The translations under genes were made by a program, and so were the position numbers. A stretch of 64,000 nt of DNA from Thalassomonas sp. RHCl1 (lineage in GTDB: Bacteria > Pseudomonadota > Gammaproteobacteria > Enterobacterales > Alteromonadaceae), in contig NZ_CANDNZ010000004.1 of NCBI RefSeq assembly GCF_947387555.1, positions 124,001-188,000 on the forward strand, read 5' to 3'. Positions within the stretch are counted from its first letter, which is position 1. Each line of letters starts with the position of its first letter. The notes beneath the pieces were generated by a model. It was not told the origin of the DNA, did not search any database, and saw only the letters and a list, made by a program, of their open reading frames with translations. This document shows, piece after piece, positions 53,426-62,120 of this stretch.

Positions 53426-54763
53426 ATGAAATCCTTATGCAAACTTGTCGCCCTGCCCTTGTTGACGCTAAGCCAACTGGCAAACAGCCCGTTAGCCTTT
53501 GCCGAATATAGTGCTATTTATGAGCAGGAATGGGCGGTGGATAACAAGGGCCGCGGGCAAAAATTCGAAACTTTGTTTGAACCCCAATGGAACACCAGCT
53601 TAACGGATAACCTGGACATGACCTTTATCGGCCGTGTACGTTTTGACGGTTTAGACAAGTTAGGCCCGGATGATGACCGCGGCGATAACTATGGCGAAGC
53701 TAACGGCCCGGTGCTGACATCAGAACATGGCGATATCAGCATACGCGAATGGTTTTTTGATACCGAAGTCGCCGGCAGCTACTGGCGCATCGGCAAACAA
53801 CAAGTGGTATGGGGCCAGGCAGACGGCCTCAAGGTGCTGGATGTGGTGAACCCGCAAAGTTACCGGGAATTTATTCTCGATGACTTTGAAGACTCGCGCA
53901 TTCCCCTGTGGATGGCCAATATTGAGCTTCCCATAGGTGATGAAAACAGTTTACAGCTGTTATGGATACCGGATCTCAGCTATAACGAATTTGCCGTTGA
54001 CGGCAGTGTTTATCAGCTGACCACGCCGCTGCTGGCGCCGCAAGTATCGGCTTTACAAGCCCAAGGCATAACCTTTGGCGGCTACCGGCACAACAAGCCC
54101 TCATCCCCGATTAAGGACAGTGATTTAGGCTTAAGGTACTCGATGTTTTATCACGGCTGGGATCTGATCTTTAACTACTTTTATCACTACCTGGACTCGC
54201 CGGTAAATTACCAGCGCATAGAACAAAACCAGGTATATATAGAAGCCAAATATCAACGCAGCCACTTGCTCGGCGCCACCGCCAGTAAAGCTTTCGGAGA
54301 TTTTACCCTGCGCACGGAAGTCGGTTATAGCAGTGACAGCTATCATTTGCTTAAGCCAACAGCTGCAGCTTATGCCCGGCAGCAAGGCATACATAACTCC
54401 GCCGATATATCCTCGGTAATAGGGCTGGACTGGCAAGGGTTAACAGATGCCATGATAAGTGTGCAGTGGTTCCAAAGTTATTTACTCGACGATGAGCCCG
54501 GCCTTATCAGGGGGCAAAATGATCATACCTTGTCGTTTATGTATACCCAGACTTTTGAAAATGAAACCTGGGAGTTTGAAACCCTGGTTTTGCATGGTTT
54601 GGAACTGGATGACGGCTCGGTGCAAACCAAGCTTAGTTATATGCTGGAGAGTAATATCAAGCTCTATCTGGGTGCTGATATTTTTTATGGCAATGAAGCG
54701 GGCTTGCTGGGGCAGTTTAAAGATACCGACAGGTTTACCATCGGGTTTGAATGGGGGTTTTAA
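53426..54763 (+). CDS. DUF1302-family outer-membrane protein
   Basis: A 445-residue protein with signal peptide (cut near AFAE), then alternating hydrophobic beta-strands with aromatic ends (YWRIGKQQVVWGQADGLKVLDVVNP is the family's typical block; key part GKQQVVWGQADG) and C-terminal FTIGFEWGF, ending in the outer-membrane Phe. DUF1302 proteins accompany RND exporters and LolA-like proteins. The start is one base after the RND stop. Terminator 10 bp downstream. Confidence 0.85.
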   Translation: MKSLCKLVALPLLTLSQLANSPLAFAEYSAIYEQEWAVDNKGRGQKFETLFEPQWNTSLTDNLDMTFIGRVRFDGLDKLGPDDDRGDNYGEANGPVLTSEHGDISIREWFFDTEVAGSYWRIGKQQVVWGQADGLKVLDVVNPQSYREFILDDFEDSRIPLWMANIELPIGDENSLQLLWIPDLSYNEFAVDGSVYQLTTPLLAPQVSALQAQGITFGGYRHNKPSSPIKDSDLGLRYSMFYHGWDLIFNYFYHYLDSPVNYQRIEQNQVYIEAKYQRSHLLGATASKAFGDFTLRTEVGYSSDSYHLLKPTAAAYARQQGIHNSADISSVIGLDWQGLTDAMISVQWFQSYLLDDEPGLIRGQNDHTLSFMYTQTFENETWEFETLVLHGLELDDGSVQTKLSYMLESNIKLYLGADIFYGNEAGLLGQFKDTDRFTIGFEWGF

Positions 54764-54772
54764 AGTTAGGGA

Positions 54773-54799
54773 TCAGAGCCGGGACTTCCCCGGCTCTGA
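54773..54799 (+). terminator. Terminator of the SDR-GST-RND-DUF1302 operon
   Basis: Perfect 11-bp stem (54773-54783 with 54789-54799) with ACTTC loop, 10 bp after the DUF1302 stop. Between here and 55070 the DNA is AT-rich and nothing is recognisable. Confidence 0.75.
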
Positions 54800-55070
54800 A
54801 CTTTACCAAGCTTAACTGACCGAAAGGGAAATAGTTTATTTTCTAAAGGCACGTAACTAAAGCCACTAAAACACTCCATAAGTCATTCAACAATTTGATT
54901 TTACTGTAAATAGTCACCTTTTATATAAAGCGAATTACTAAGACTTCTCATTAATCTTTCATTAACTTACTAAATAGTCATACTTAATTATTTTTAATAT
55001 ATTGAAAATGTGGGGTATTATGTCGAATCAAATATAGCAGGGATTACTAAGACGCCTACATAATAAGCTG

Positions 55071-55624
55071 TTAGCAGTTCAAGAGGGTTTTATCTATGGA
55101 GTTCATAAAAGTTTCATCAGAAAAAGAATTAGAAGAAAAACTTATTGGCTCTGTATTTCATGTTACACCTATTGTTAACATGGACTCTATTAATGAAAGT
55201 GACGGACTTAAGCCAAATTCAGATTTATCTGTAAAGTCCAAATTTGGCAATACTGAAACAGGATTTTTTAGGTTGCGAGATTGTGTTTCATTTTTTGATT
55301 ATCGAGAGCACGGTAGTAGACGGTGGAATAAATTCGCTCCCAAGTGCCGGCCAACTCAGATTATGAACCATACAAATGGAATCGCAGTTCTATTTCTTTC
55401 GCAAAATTTATTTAGCAAGTTAATACCCTGGACGAGATGGGAAGATGAAGAAGCTTACTCTCAACAAATAGTGCCGTATATAGAAATAGGGTATAAAGGT
55501 TTCGTTTCTCTGGATTTCATTACAAAGGTGGTATTTTTTGAGCCAACTCACTGCTAACAAAGCACACCAATCGCAACCTTTGACTGTTGGGATTCACCAC
55601 TCCGAGGCTCTGTATTGTGAGGCG
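55071..55624 (+). mobile_element. Integron-like gene cassette
   Basis: Cassette boundaries read directly: the start G|TTAGCAG at 55070-55077, and the 3' element from TGCTAAC (55552-55558) to GGCG|TTATGC (55621-55630). TGCTAAC is the exact complement of GTTAGCA at the cassette start, as expected for an attC-flanked cassette, and the ORF's TAA lies inside TGCTAAC, also typical. No integrase gene is in the window. Confidence 0.55.
55096..55557 (+). CDS. Cassette-borne uncharacterised protein, ART-like opening
   Basis: A 153-residue protein. The opening VFHVTPIVNMDSINESDGLKPN resembles, by eye, the start of ADP-ribosyl-transferase-like folds such as DarT (H-T--x--N-x-x-SI---GL-P); the later REHGSRRWNKF and EEAYSQQIVPYIEIG do not identify it further. 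No signal peptide. GAGGG before the ATG. AT-rich, unlike the genes to its left. The ART link is tentative. Confidence 0.5.
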   Translation: MEFIKVSSEKELEEKLIGSVFHVTPIVNMDSINESDGLKPNSDLSVKSKFGNTETGFFRLRDCVSFFDYREHGSRRWNKFAPKCRPTQIMNHTNGIAVLFLSQNLFSKLIPWTRWEDEEAYSQQIVPYIEIGYKGFVSLDFITKVVFFEPTHC

Positions 55625-55630
55625 TTATGC
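55552..55630 (+). repeat. attC-like recombination site
   Basis: 79 bases between the outer simple sites, with internal inverted repeats (CAAC/GTTG and CCTC/GAGG types), in the usual attC range of 57-141 bp. The outer elements are the better evidence; internal stem quality needs folding. Confidence 0.5.
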
Positions 55631-55720
55631 GTACCATCTAGCAACAATACTAATTAATATTTTCCTTAGCAATGTTTAACAAATGATATAACAAGCTACA
55701 ATTCTCCACTTAAGGTTACT

Positions 55721-56743
55721 ATGGATAAACGTTATCAAGTCTTTGTAAGTTCAACCTACGTTGATTTACAAGAAGAAAGACAAAAAGTGCTGCAAACATT
55801 GATGGAAATGGATTGCATACCAGCAGGCATGGAACTATTTCCAGCAGCTGATGAAGAACAATGGGAGTTCATTAAACGAGTAATTGACGATTGTGATTAC
55901 TACCTATTAATCATAGGAGGGAGATACGGTTCTAAAGCAGAAGATGGATTGAGTTATACCGAAAAAGAATTTGATTATGCTGTTAGCAAAGGTATTAAAG
56001 TTATTGCATTACTTCATCAAGAGCCAAACACCTTACCTCGTGATAAAACAGAACTTGAGCCTGAAGGCTATGAAAAATTACAGAGTTTTATAAAAAAAGT
56101 TAGTACAAATAGGCTAGTACGTTTTTGGAAAGAAGCTTCACAATTACCCGGTGAAGTCGCACTAAGCTTGAATAAAACTATAAAAATGTACCCTTCTGTT
56201 GGATGGGTAAGGGCCGATTCTACAGCTTCTCCAGAGTTACTTGCAGAAATTAATGAGTTAAGAAAACATAATGAAGAACTAAAAGAAAACCTGAAACAAT
56301 TAAGTGTTGGTAGTTCTCAAATAGATATATCAGAGCTTGCTGATTGGGAAAGTTCTATAAGTTTGAAAGGCACATATAAATTAAATGCTCTCAATATTTA
56401 CTCTCCAACAGAATACGGTAACTGGACAACAACCATTACTTGGAGCAAAATTTACTCAAAGCTCTCACCATTTGTGGCTGGAAAACCTCGCGAAGATGAA
56501 GTAAATCGTTTTTTGGCTAAGCATTTAAGTAAAGTAAATCAAGATGTAGATGGTTTATCTGAATTAGTAATAAACCAACAAGATTTATTTACTATTAGAA
56601 TTCAGTTTTTAGCGTTAAGTTTGATTAGTGTTGATGTTCCTGCTGTGGGTGATGCAATCTGGTCTCTGACAGAACACGGAACCCAAAAAATGCTAGAGTC
56701 ACGAATTGTAAAAGCTAATGGTGATGAAGTTGAGTACACATAG
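55721..56743 (+). CDS. DUF4062-domain protein, possible defence effector
   Basis: A 340-residue protein. The N-terminus [20 protein letters not shown] with [20 protein letters not shown] and [12 protein letters not shown] is the DUF4062 signature, a TIR-like nucleotide-binding fold found in anti-phage and NAD-related proteins. Residues about 190-340 include a coiled-coil-like [16 protein letters not shown] and an unassigned C-terminal domain. AAGG precedes the ATG. AT-rich and within the cassette-like stretch. The defence role follows from family context only. Confidence 0.75.
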   Translation: MDKRYQVFVSSTYVDLQEERQKVLQTLMEMDCIPAGMELFPAADEEQWEFIKRVIDDCDYYLLIIGGRYGSKAEDGLSYTEKEFDYAVSKGIKVIALLHQEPNTLPRDKTELEPEGYEKLQSFIKKVSTNRLVRFWKEASQLPGEVALSLNKTIKMYPSVGWVRADSTASPELLAEINELRKHNEELKENLKQLSVGSSQIDISELADWESSISLKGTYKLNALNIYSPTEYGNWTTTITWSKIYSKLSPFVAGKPREDEVNRFLAKHLSKVNQDVDGLSELVINQQDLFTIRIQFLALSLISVDVPAVGDAIWSLTEHGTQKMLESRIVKANGDEVEYT

Positions 56744-56963
56744 CAAAGGTAGCCCGAGGGAAAATCCAACTTATCTTCCCTTCAAATAACTAGAATTATC
56801 GTTAGCCTTAGCGGGAAATATCACGGGGTATTTCCAAAATTATTGGAAATCACTCCACTCGTGAGTCTTTTAGGGTCTTGTTTTTTTGCACTAGCAAATG
56901 CGTGCATGCATCATTCAAAATCTGACCCTAACGAACATTAGTCATCAGTCGAGGTATCATGTT

Positions 56964-57461
56964 ATGAGCCCGGAAACGTTACAAGTAACAACTATGCTAG
57001 CTACTAGTTTGGCGGCTCTTGCAGCGATATTATCTGGTTTATGTGCTTTTTTTAGCTATAAATTAGCGCGTAAAATCCAAAATGAAATGAAATCAGACGA
57101 ACGCATAATCTTAGGCGCACCAATACATCCAGAGTTAAAAAAATTAAAACATGAGCGCTGTGTACTGATGTGTGCTCTATTTAACAAATCTAAAAGAAAA
57201 GCATTTATCCATTCAGTTGAAGCTTTTGATCGTCAAGGAGCAATATTGGATGTTACATGGGCAGGTGAAATTGATCACATAGGTATGCCTCAGAATCCAT
57301 CTCAATTAGTGGGTGTCGTTGACTCAGCAAATATATATATTCGCTGTACTGATGGTAAAGAAGTTGAATATATGGAGCTGTGGATAAGTCATTCATTTTC
57401 AGATGAGCCTTGCGTGATTATTTATGATCCTTCATTGGATTGGGCTAACAATGCCGACTAA
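56964..57461 (+). CDS. Uncharacterised protein with one N-terminal membrane span
   Basis: About 165 residues from the chosen ATG (an ATG 22 codons earlier is in frame but lacks a ribosome-binding site). One membrane span near the start (LAALAAILSGLCAFFSYKL), then a soluble domain with beta-strands (HERCVLMCALFNKSKRKAFIHSV). Reminiscent of small anchored proteins of phage-defence loci, without a named family. The stop is 12 bp beyond a GGCTAAC that complements GTTAGCC at 56802-56808, so it may be the third cassette. Confidence 0.55.
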   Translation: MSPETLQVTTMLATSLAALAAILSGLCAFFSYKLARKIQNEMKSDERIILGAPIHPELKKLKHERCVLMCALFNKSKRKAFIHSVEAFDRQGAILDVTWAGEIDHIGMPQNPSQLVGVVDSANIYIRCTDGKEVEYMELWISHSFSDEPCVIIYDPSLDWANNAD

Positions 57462-57535
57462 CAAGAACATAAACCATGATTCCGTAAGCTGTCACATTTT
57501 ATAACTAAATCAGCAGGTTTCGGCAAAATAACGCT

Positions 57536-57575
57536 AGTTCCGGCCCCTCAAAAACTAGCGTTACCAAAAAATTGT
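57536..57575 (-). terminator. Hairpin downstream of module B
   Basis: AACGCTAGTT and its complement about 13 bases apart, just beyond the end of the RHH gene as read on the minus strand; the following TTATTTTG is a modest T run. Confidence 0.45.
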
Positions 57576-57602
57576 TATTGGTATAAATCAGTTTTTAGCT
57601 GT

Positions 57603-57773
57603 TTAGTGCTTTTTATCATCCTGGGGTTTTATAAGTTTACGGGCTTCAAGTGCTTCGGTGATCAGTTTTCGGGTAACCCAGGCAACACTTCTTTCATCTG
57701 CTTGAGCTAAAGAGCGAATCGCCTCACCTGTCTCTGAATCTACCCTCACGGTTAATATATCAATTTTTTTCAT
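57603..57773 (-). CDS. Ribbon-helix-helix (CopG/Arc-type) small protein
   Basis: A 56-residue protein. The beta-strand ILTVRVD is followed by two helices (ETGEAIRSLAQADERS and VAWVTRKLITEALEAR), the layout of RHH DNA-binding proteins such as plasmid and toxin-antitoxin repressors. The start overlaps the stop of the upstream gene by four bases (ATGA), so they are coupled. It probably binds its own conserved leader. Confidence 0.7.
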   Translation of the reverse strand: MKKIDILTVRVDSETGEAIRSLAQADERSVAWVTRKLITEALEARKLIKPQDDKKH

Positions 57774-58117
57774 GCTGGGAGTTTATGTACGTTTTTAGCA
57801 AAGCTCATCAGCTCATCTTTGAGCCGAGCGCTATTGCGTCTAAAACCATAAACAGTGATGCCATTCATGTCACTATCCCCCGATAACACAGCGGCAAAGC
57901 CCAAATAGTCCAGCGCTGTTACGTGCAGCTTTTTCACCTTCCACTGTATTTTTTCAAAACAATAGCGGGACAGCTGTTGTAAGGGAGCTTGTAAAGGGCC
58001 TTGCAAGGAGGATTGAGAAGCGTGGTGGCGAGGGGTCTTAAAGTGCTCTTTTATAAAAAGATTTGTTAAAAAAACTTTAGCCGAGTTTAACTCTGGCATA
58101 TCATTATGTTTAGCCAT
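57770..58117 (-). CDS. Uncharacterised 115-residue protein of module B
   Basis: Starts MAKHNDMPELNSAKVFLT, matching the module A 49-residue protein at 12 of the first 18 residues. The middle is a low-complexity QGPLQAPLQQL stretch; the last 60 residues (DYLGFAAVLSGDSDMNGITVYGFRRNS) look like a small folded domain of unknown type. Followed without gap by an RHH gene, which resembles an antitoxin/toxin or DNA-binding pair, though no toxin motif was recognised. Confidence 0.65.
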   Translation of the reverse strand: MAKHNDMPELNSAKVFLTNLFIKEHFKTPRHHASQSSLQGPLQAPLQQLSRYCFEKIQWKVKKLHVTALDYLGFAAVLSGDSDMNGITVYGFRRNSARLKDELMSFAKNVHKLPA

Positions 58118-58375
58118 AATGGATACCTCTTGTATCTATTTCGGTTAGCTATCTCTGGGTGTTGGTCGCACTCAGGGGTAGCGCTTGTTGTTTATTCATT
58201 AATAAGTCGCTGCGCTTGAAATACCTCCTCTGGTTAAAATCACCTCATCATTTATAGTAGAAAATGCCGGATAAGTCCGGTGATGCTTGCACTTAGTGTT
58301 GTTCTTAACTACAGATACTGTATAGCCTGCTGTACAAAAGCTCCAACACCATGAAAAATATCGAATAAAAACCAT
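58118..58375 (-). repeat. Conserved leader of module B (copy 2)
   Basis: Homologous to 12626-12870, with the same order of blocks upstream of the ATG. A CCGGACTTATCCGG hairpin is present here but degenerate in copy 1. The leader contains an AGGAGG and a short 16-codon frame (MNKQQALPLSATNTQR), which is frame-shifted in copy 1 and so is probably not coding. 58376-58630 shows nothing else. Confidence 0.6.
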
Positions 58376-58630
58376 TAATGAAGAAGTTAGAAAGGTATGA
58401 ATTATTGCCGTGATAATGCTTGTTCGGCAGGAATAAAGCAGGCTTTTATGGTGCCAATCTAACACCGCTTGTTTTAAGCAGGACTCATCGGAACCTTTAC
58501 CTTCAAAGCTCAATTTTTGGGGCTCTGATTCTGCTACATGAAACTCCCAATTAAATAGCTAATAAATCTGATAAAATACATAACCAAACTTAAAAAAGCA
58601 GTATCAGCTGCCCCACAAATGAAGCCTATT

Positions 58631-58912
58631 ATGAGTAATAAAGTAGAAATTAAATATTGTTCCCAGTGCCGTTGGTTAATGCGCTCCTCATGGATGGCAC
58701 AAGAGATACTCACCACCTTTGATCAAGAAGTTACTGAGTTATCACTTCAACCCGGTACCGGCGGTATTTTTGAAGTAATAGCCAATGGTCAAGTAATTTG
58801 GTCACGCAAAGAAGCCGGGCGCTTTCCTGAAATTACCGAATTGAAACAACTGGTTCGAGACGTAATCGCGCCGGATAAGAGTTTAGGGCATGCTGACCGT
58901 AAAAAAACATAA
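58631..58912 (+). CDS. SelT/SelW/SelH-family redox protein
   Basis: About 93 residues. The CxxC motif KYCSQCRW sits near the N-terminus, and the GTGGIFEVIANGQVIWSRKEAGRFPE stretch is the typical Rdx/SelW segment (key part GGIFEV-NGQVIW-RK--GRFPE). Cysteine replaces selenocysteine. A small thiol-redox protein. ATG at 58631 preferred over the one four codons upstream because it begins closest to the family start. Confidence 0.88.
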   Translation: MSNKVEIKYCSQCRWLMRSSWMAQEILTTFDQEVTELSLQPGTGGIFEVIANGQVIWSRKEAGRFPEITELKQLVRDVIAPDKSLGHADRKKT

Positions 58913-58995
58913 TTTTTGCCAGTCCATCCTTGGCATTTTGTAGCGAAAAAGTCCAATAAAGTCAGAAGACTACAACAAAAATAGCAGGAGTTCAT

Positions 58996-59430
58996 TTGAA
59001 GATTTTTGAAGCAGACAAGTCGTATTTAACAACTTTAAATGAATTCTATGTAGCACAAGGTTACCACAGTGACTGGGGCGACAGAGAAAGAGCTTTTATT
59101 GCTACTTTTGACAATAAAATTGTTGGTGCTGTGAAAGTGGAATCTAATCAGGGAGTTTCAATTTTACGTGGCATGTATCTCGACAAAGCATTTCAGGGGA
59201 ATGGCTTAGGCACGGCATTTATCAAGCATATTGAGCCTATTCTTAATGAAACAGTCTCATACTGTATGCCGTTTTCACACCTGGCAGATTTCTACGGTAA
59301 AATCGGCTTTAAGATAGTGAGTCCTGAAAGTTATCCTCCATTTCTAGCTGACAGATATAAAGGTTATGAAAATCAAGGGTATCAGATTATCGCAATGTGT
59401 CGTGAAAGCGCCATTTTACCAGGGATTTAA
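58996..59430 (+). CDS. GNAT-family acetyltransferase
   Basis: A 144-residue GNAT with motif A RGMYLDKAFQGNGLGTAFIKHI (QGNGLG as the acetyl-CoA pyrophosphate loop) and the FYGKIGFKIV strand. Start is a TTG with AGGAG six bases upstream. Substrate unknown. Confidence 0.82.
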   Translation: MKIFEADKSYLTTLNEFYVAQGYHSDWGDRERAFIATFDNKIVGAVKVESNQGVSILRGMYLDKAFQGNGLGTAFIKHIEPILNETVSYCMPFSHLADFYGKIGFKIVSPESYPPFLADRYKGYENQGYQIIAMCRESAILPGI

Positions 59431-59594
59431 ATGACTCCCAAAAGCTGTCATGCTTTTGCAGCACTGACAGCTCCTGTTCCCCCAAAAATGGGGTATATCC
59501 CCGCCCTGCTTTATCGCTGCCAACAAACTTCACAGTTTTGACAATTTACTGATATGCTTTTCTATTCAGGTAACCTATATGATGCACGGAGTGA

Positions 59595-59822
59595 ATGATG
59601 GCGCACACCGAGATAAACAAAGCACAAGAAGCCTTGCTCAAGATTACAAAGATTATTGAAACCGAGTGTGCTGCCGATGCTAGCTTTTTGTTATCTGAAG
59701 GTTTTGTTTTACTCGGCGTCGGCAACAGCATTTTTGAGGACAGCGAAAATAGATTTGTTTATTCACTTGGTTTTCCTAAACCGCTTGCTGAGTTAAGTGA
59801 GTCTGTACAAAACAACTTTTAA
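59595..59822 (+). CDS. Small uncharacterised protein
   Basis: 75 residues: a helical N-terminal half (INKAQEALLKITKIIETEC) and a more mixed C-terminal half (FVLLGVGNSIFEDSENRFVYSLGFP). CGGAGTGA precedes the ATG. No family recognised; coding-like composition is the main support. From 59823 to 60093 there is no gene. Confidence 0.5.
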   Translation: MMAHTEINKAQEALLKITKIIETECAADASFLLSEGFVLLGVGNSIFEDSENRFVYSLGFPKPLAELSESVQNNF

Positions 59823-60093
59823 GCTCATATAACAAGAGAGCCAATCACGCCTGTGGCAAGTTGATAATCCCCCCTTGTTAAACCGTCTTTGCCGATACCA
59901 GGCTGACCATATAACCTCATAATACTTGATTGAAATTACTTAATAACTTTCTAATCACAACAAGTTTTGATACTTTGGCGCAGTGAGCTATTAAACATCT
60001 ATAAATGACATCCTCCCATTCCTTGATAAAACAGTGTTTGGATCACCAGTGCCGTAATTCTACGAATAAAAAGAATAATGAGAATAAGAAAAC

Positions 60094-61176
60094 ATGATGA
60101 GAATTAATACCTACTTAACTGCCTTGTGCCTGTGGTTTATGTCTGTTGCGGTTGTTGCAGCTCCAGAAGGGAAACTATCAGCTTGGACAAAGGATGCTGA
60201 AAAGAATCATTTCAATGGTGCCGTTTTAGTCGCACTTGACGGCGAGATAAAGCTAAAGCGCGGTTACGGCATTGCCGACAAAGAGAATAAACGTGCTTTC
60301 TCTGCCGATACTGTATTTGACATTTTATCGGTCACTAAACAATTTACCGCAGCAGCCATTTTAAAATTGGAAGAAAAGGGGCTGCTGAGTGTAAATGATC
60401 CCATCGGACGGTTTTTTAACCAGGTGCCAAATGACAAGCGCATGATAACCCTTCACCAGCTGTTAACGCATACTTCCGGTTTAAAAAGTGATTTTAAAGA
60501 AGATTATGAAGTCGTCAGCCGCAAGGATTTAATTCATGGCGCGTTGCATTCAACATTAAATGCAACACCGGGCAGCAATTATGAGTACTCAAATTTGGGC
60601 TATAGCCTGCTGGGGATCATTATTGAAAAAGTCTCCGGGGTAAGTTACGAGAAATTCTTGAATGAACACCTCTTTAAGCCCGCAGGCATGTTGGATACCG
60701 GCTATAAAATTCCTCAATGGCCATCACAAAATTTAGTCGTCGGTTATGACGGCAATAACCGCTGGGGAACCCCTTTAGAGCATGAATGGGCTGAGGATGG
60801 CCCATGGTGGAACCTGAAAGCGAATGGTGGGCTGCTTTCCACCCTTACCGATTTGTATAAATGGCATTTAGCCCTTAGCGGCAAGACAATTTTAACTGAT
60901 GCCTCCAAATTCAAACTGTTTTCGCCTCATGTTGCCGAAAATGAAGCCGCAACTTCACATTATGGCTATGGCTGGGCCATTTTTAAAACCAAACGTAATA
61001 CCAATCTGGTTGCTCACAATGGTGGAAATCCATACTTCTTCAGCGATTTCCGCCACTATACCGATGAAAACATCCTGATATTATTTGCGACTAATGACAG
61101 GAGCAAAAAGAACTTTAAACAATACGGGCGGTTAATTAAGGCAGCTATTGCAGATGCCAATCATACACAGGAATAA
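60094..61176 (+). CDS. Serine hydrolase of the beta-lactamase/DD-peptidase-like family
   Basis: A 360-residue exported protein: signal peptide (cut near VVAA), SxxK motif SVTK (about residue 78, within FDILSVTKQFTAAAIL), the YSN motif in YEYSNLGYS (about 168) and a HNGG in place of KTG (about 309). This is the class C/AmpC-like serine hydrolase fold, often an esterase or peptidase and not necessarily resistance. Monocistronic. Confidence 0.88.
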   Translation: MMRINTYLTALCLWFMSVAVVAAPEGKLSAWTKDAEKNHFNGAVLVALDGEIKLKRGYGIADKENKRAFSADTVFDILSVTKQFTAAAILKLEEKGLLSVNDPIGRFFNQVPNDKRMITLHQLLTHTSGLKSDFKEDYEVVSRKDLIHGALHSTLNATPGSNYEYSNLGYSLLGIIIEKVSGVSYEKFLNEHLFKPAGMLDTGYKIPQWPSQNLVVGYDGNNRWGTPLEHEWAEDGPWWNLKANGGLLSTLTDLYKWHLALSGKTILTDASKFKLFSPHVAENEAATSHYGYGWAIFKTKRNTNLVAHNGGNPYFFSDFRHYTDENILILFATNDRSKKNFKQYGRLIKAAIADANHTQE

Positions 61177-61619
61177 AGCTAAAAGTTCTATTTATCGGGG
61201 CTAAAACTCATCCGTCAGCACAGGCGATTTCCCTGCCCTGACGGCTTAATATCACTGTACCCGTCGGCCAATGCTTGCTCTATCTTATTTGGAATTATTC
61301 CTAACAGGTGAGTTGGCTTTAGGCCGTTTCATTTCCCCCTTAATCTTTCGCTAAAACTTATCATTAAATTTAATAACGACAATCAACCTTTAAGCTTACT
61401 TGTGCTGTACTGAATTAACTTACCGGTAATTTTCTCTTTACCTTGGTGAGATCATTTCCCCTTTACCCACACTAGTATCAATGAAGTGGCCACGGCTTGG
61501 CTGTTACCGCTTCATCATCAGCAGCCCTGTTACGGCAAGCTGATGATACAAGCCCTGATCTTAACGGTCGGGAAATACTAATTAGATTCATTCCACTAAT
61601 TTACATTTGGGGACATCTT
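61177..61619. other. Intergenic region
   Basis: An inverted repeat CCGTCAG/CTGACGG (61212-61218 with 61238-61244) is a weak terminator candidate of the hydrolase gene. Otherwise no gene or clear motif; the promoter of the secreted protein at 61620 must lie in the last 150 bases. Confidence 0.4.
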
Positions 61620-61985
61620 ATGAAAAAACTAATCGGCGCAGGCCTTTTGCTTGCCTCATCCTTCGTCGCTTCTCACGCATCCGCTGCAACCATGGAGTGT
61701 TATGTTGATACGCAAGCCTATGATACTTTTACACCTAACCAGTGCTTTGCGCTTTTATGGGGACAATCTAAAACAACGGCGGTATTTAGAATTGCAGGGT
61801 CAACCGGTAAACCTATCAGTCAGGTTATTTGGAGTGGTGCTGCTTCAAGCTGCGGCGTTTCCGGTTCATCCTGCTCTTTTAGCATTCGTGCTTATAGAAC
61901 CTACACAGCAAAAGCGACCATTCTTTACCAGGACGGAACCTGGGATACGGCATCCGCCAAGGCCTCTTTTGAAAGTGGATTTTAA
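61620..61985 (+). CDS. Small secreted cysteine-containing protein
   Basis: 121 residues from this ATG: signal peptide (cut near ASAAT), then a compact mature domain with four or five cysteines (ECYVD, NQCFAL, SSCGVSGSSCSF) that should form disulfides, and an Ig/Sec-like end. GGGGA lies eight bases before this ATG; the longer frame starting at 61497 would hide the signal peptide. Family unknown. Confidence 0.65.
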   Translation: MKKLIGAGLLLASSFVASHASAATMECYVDTQAYDTFTPNQCFALLWGQSKTTAVFRIAGSTGKPISQVIWSGAASSCGVSGSSCSFSIRAYRTYTAKATILYQDGTWDTASAKASFESGF

Positions 61986-62120
61986 TCGTTTAACAGCAAG
62001 GATGTGAGTCTGTAAAATACCAACCAAGCACAGCAAACCAGCGAATATGTAACTAATAACATGAATTATCGCTGGTCTATCAGAGCCGTCAGCAACCACG
62101 AGTGATAAAGGCATGGCTGA

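Noticed and set aside
56740-56810. attC for the second cassette after the DUF4062 gene
   Set aside because: ACATAGC is two changes from the required GCATAAC and the internal stems are poor, so it was not annotated as a site, only mentioned as a weak sign.
57443-57530. attC for the third cassette
   Set aside because: GGCTAAC complements GTTAGCC at 56802, but no matching 3' end with CGTTRRRY was found downstream.
58282-58380. Retron-like or riboswitch RNA in the module leaders
   Set aside because: No reverse transcriptase gene is nearby and no known riboswitch motif could be identified; structure was not computed.
58199-58513. Minus-strand 104-codon ORF with a membrane-like middle
   Set aside because: It lies across the conserved leader of module B, has no ribosome-binding site, and the corresponding frame is not open in the homologous leader at 12626-12870.
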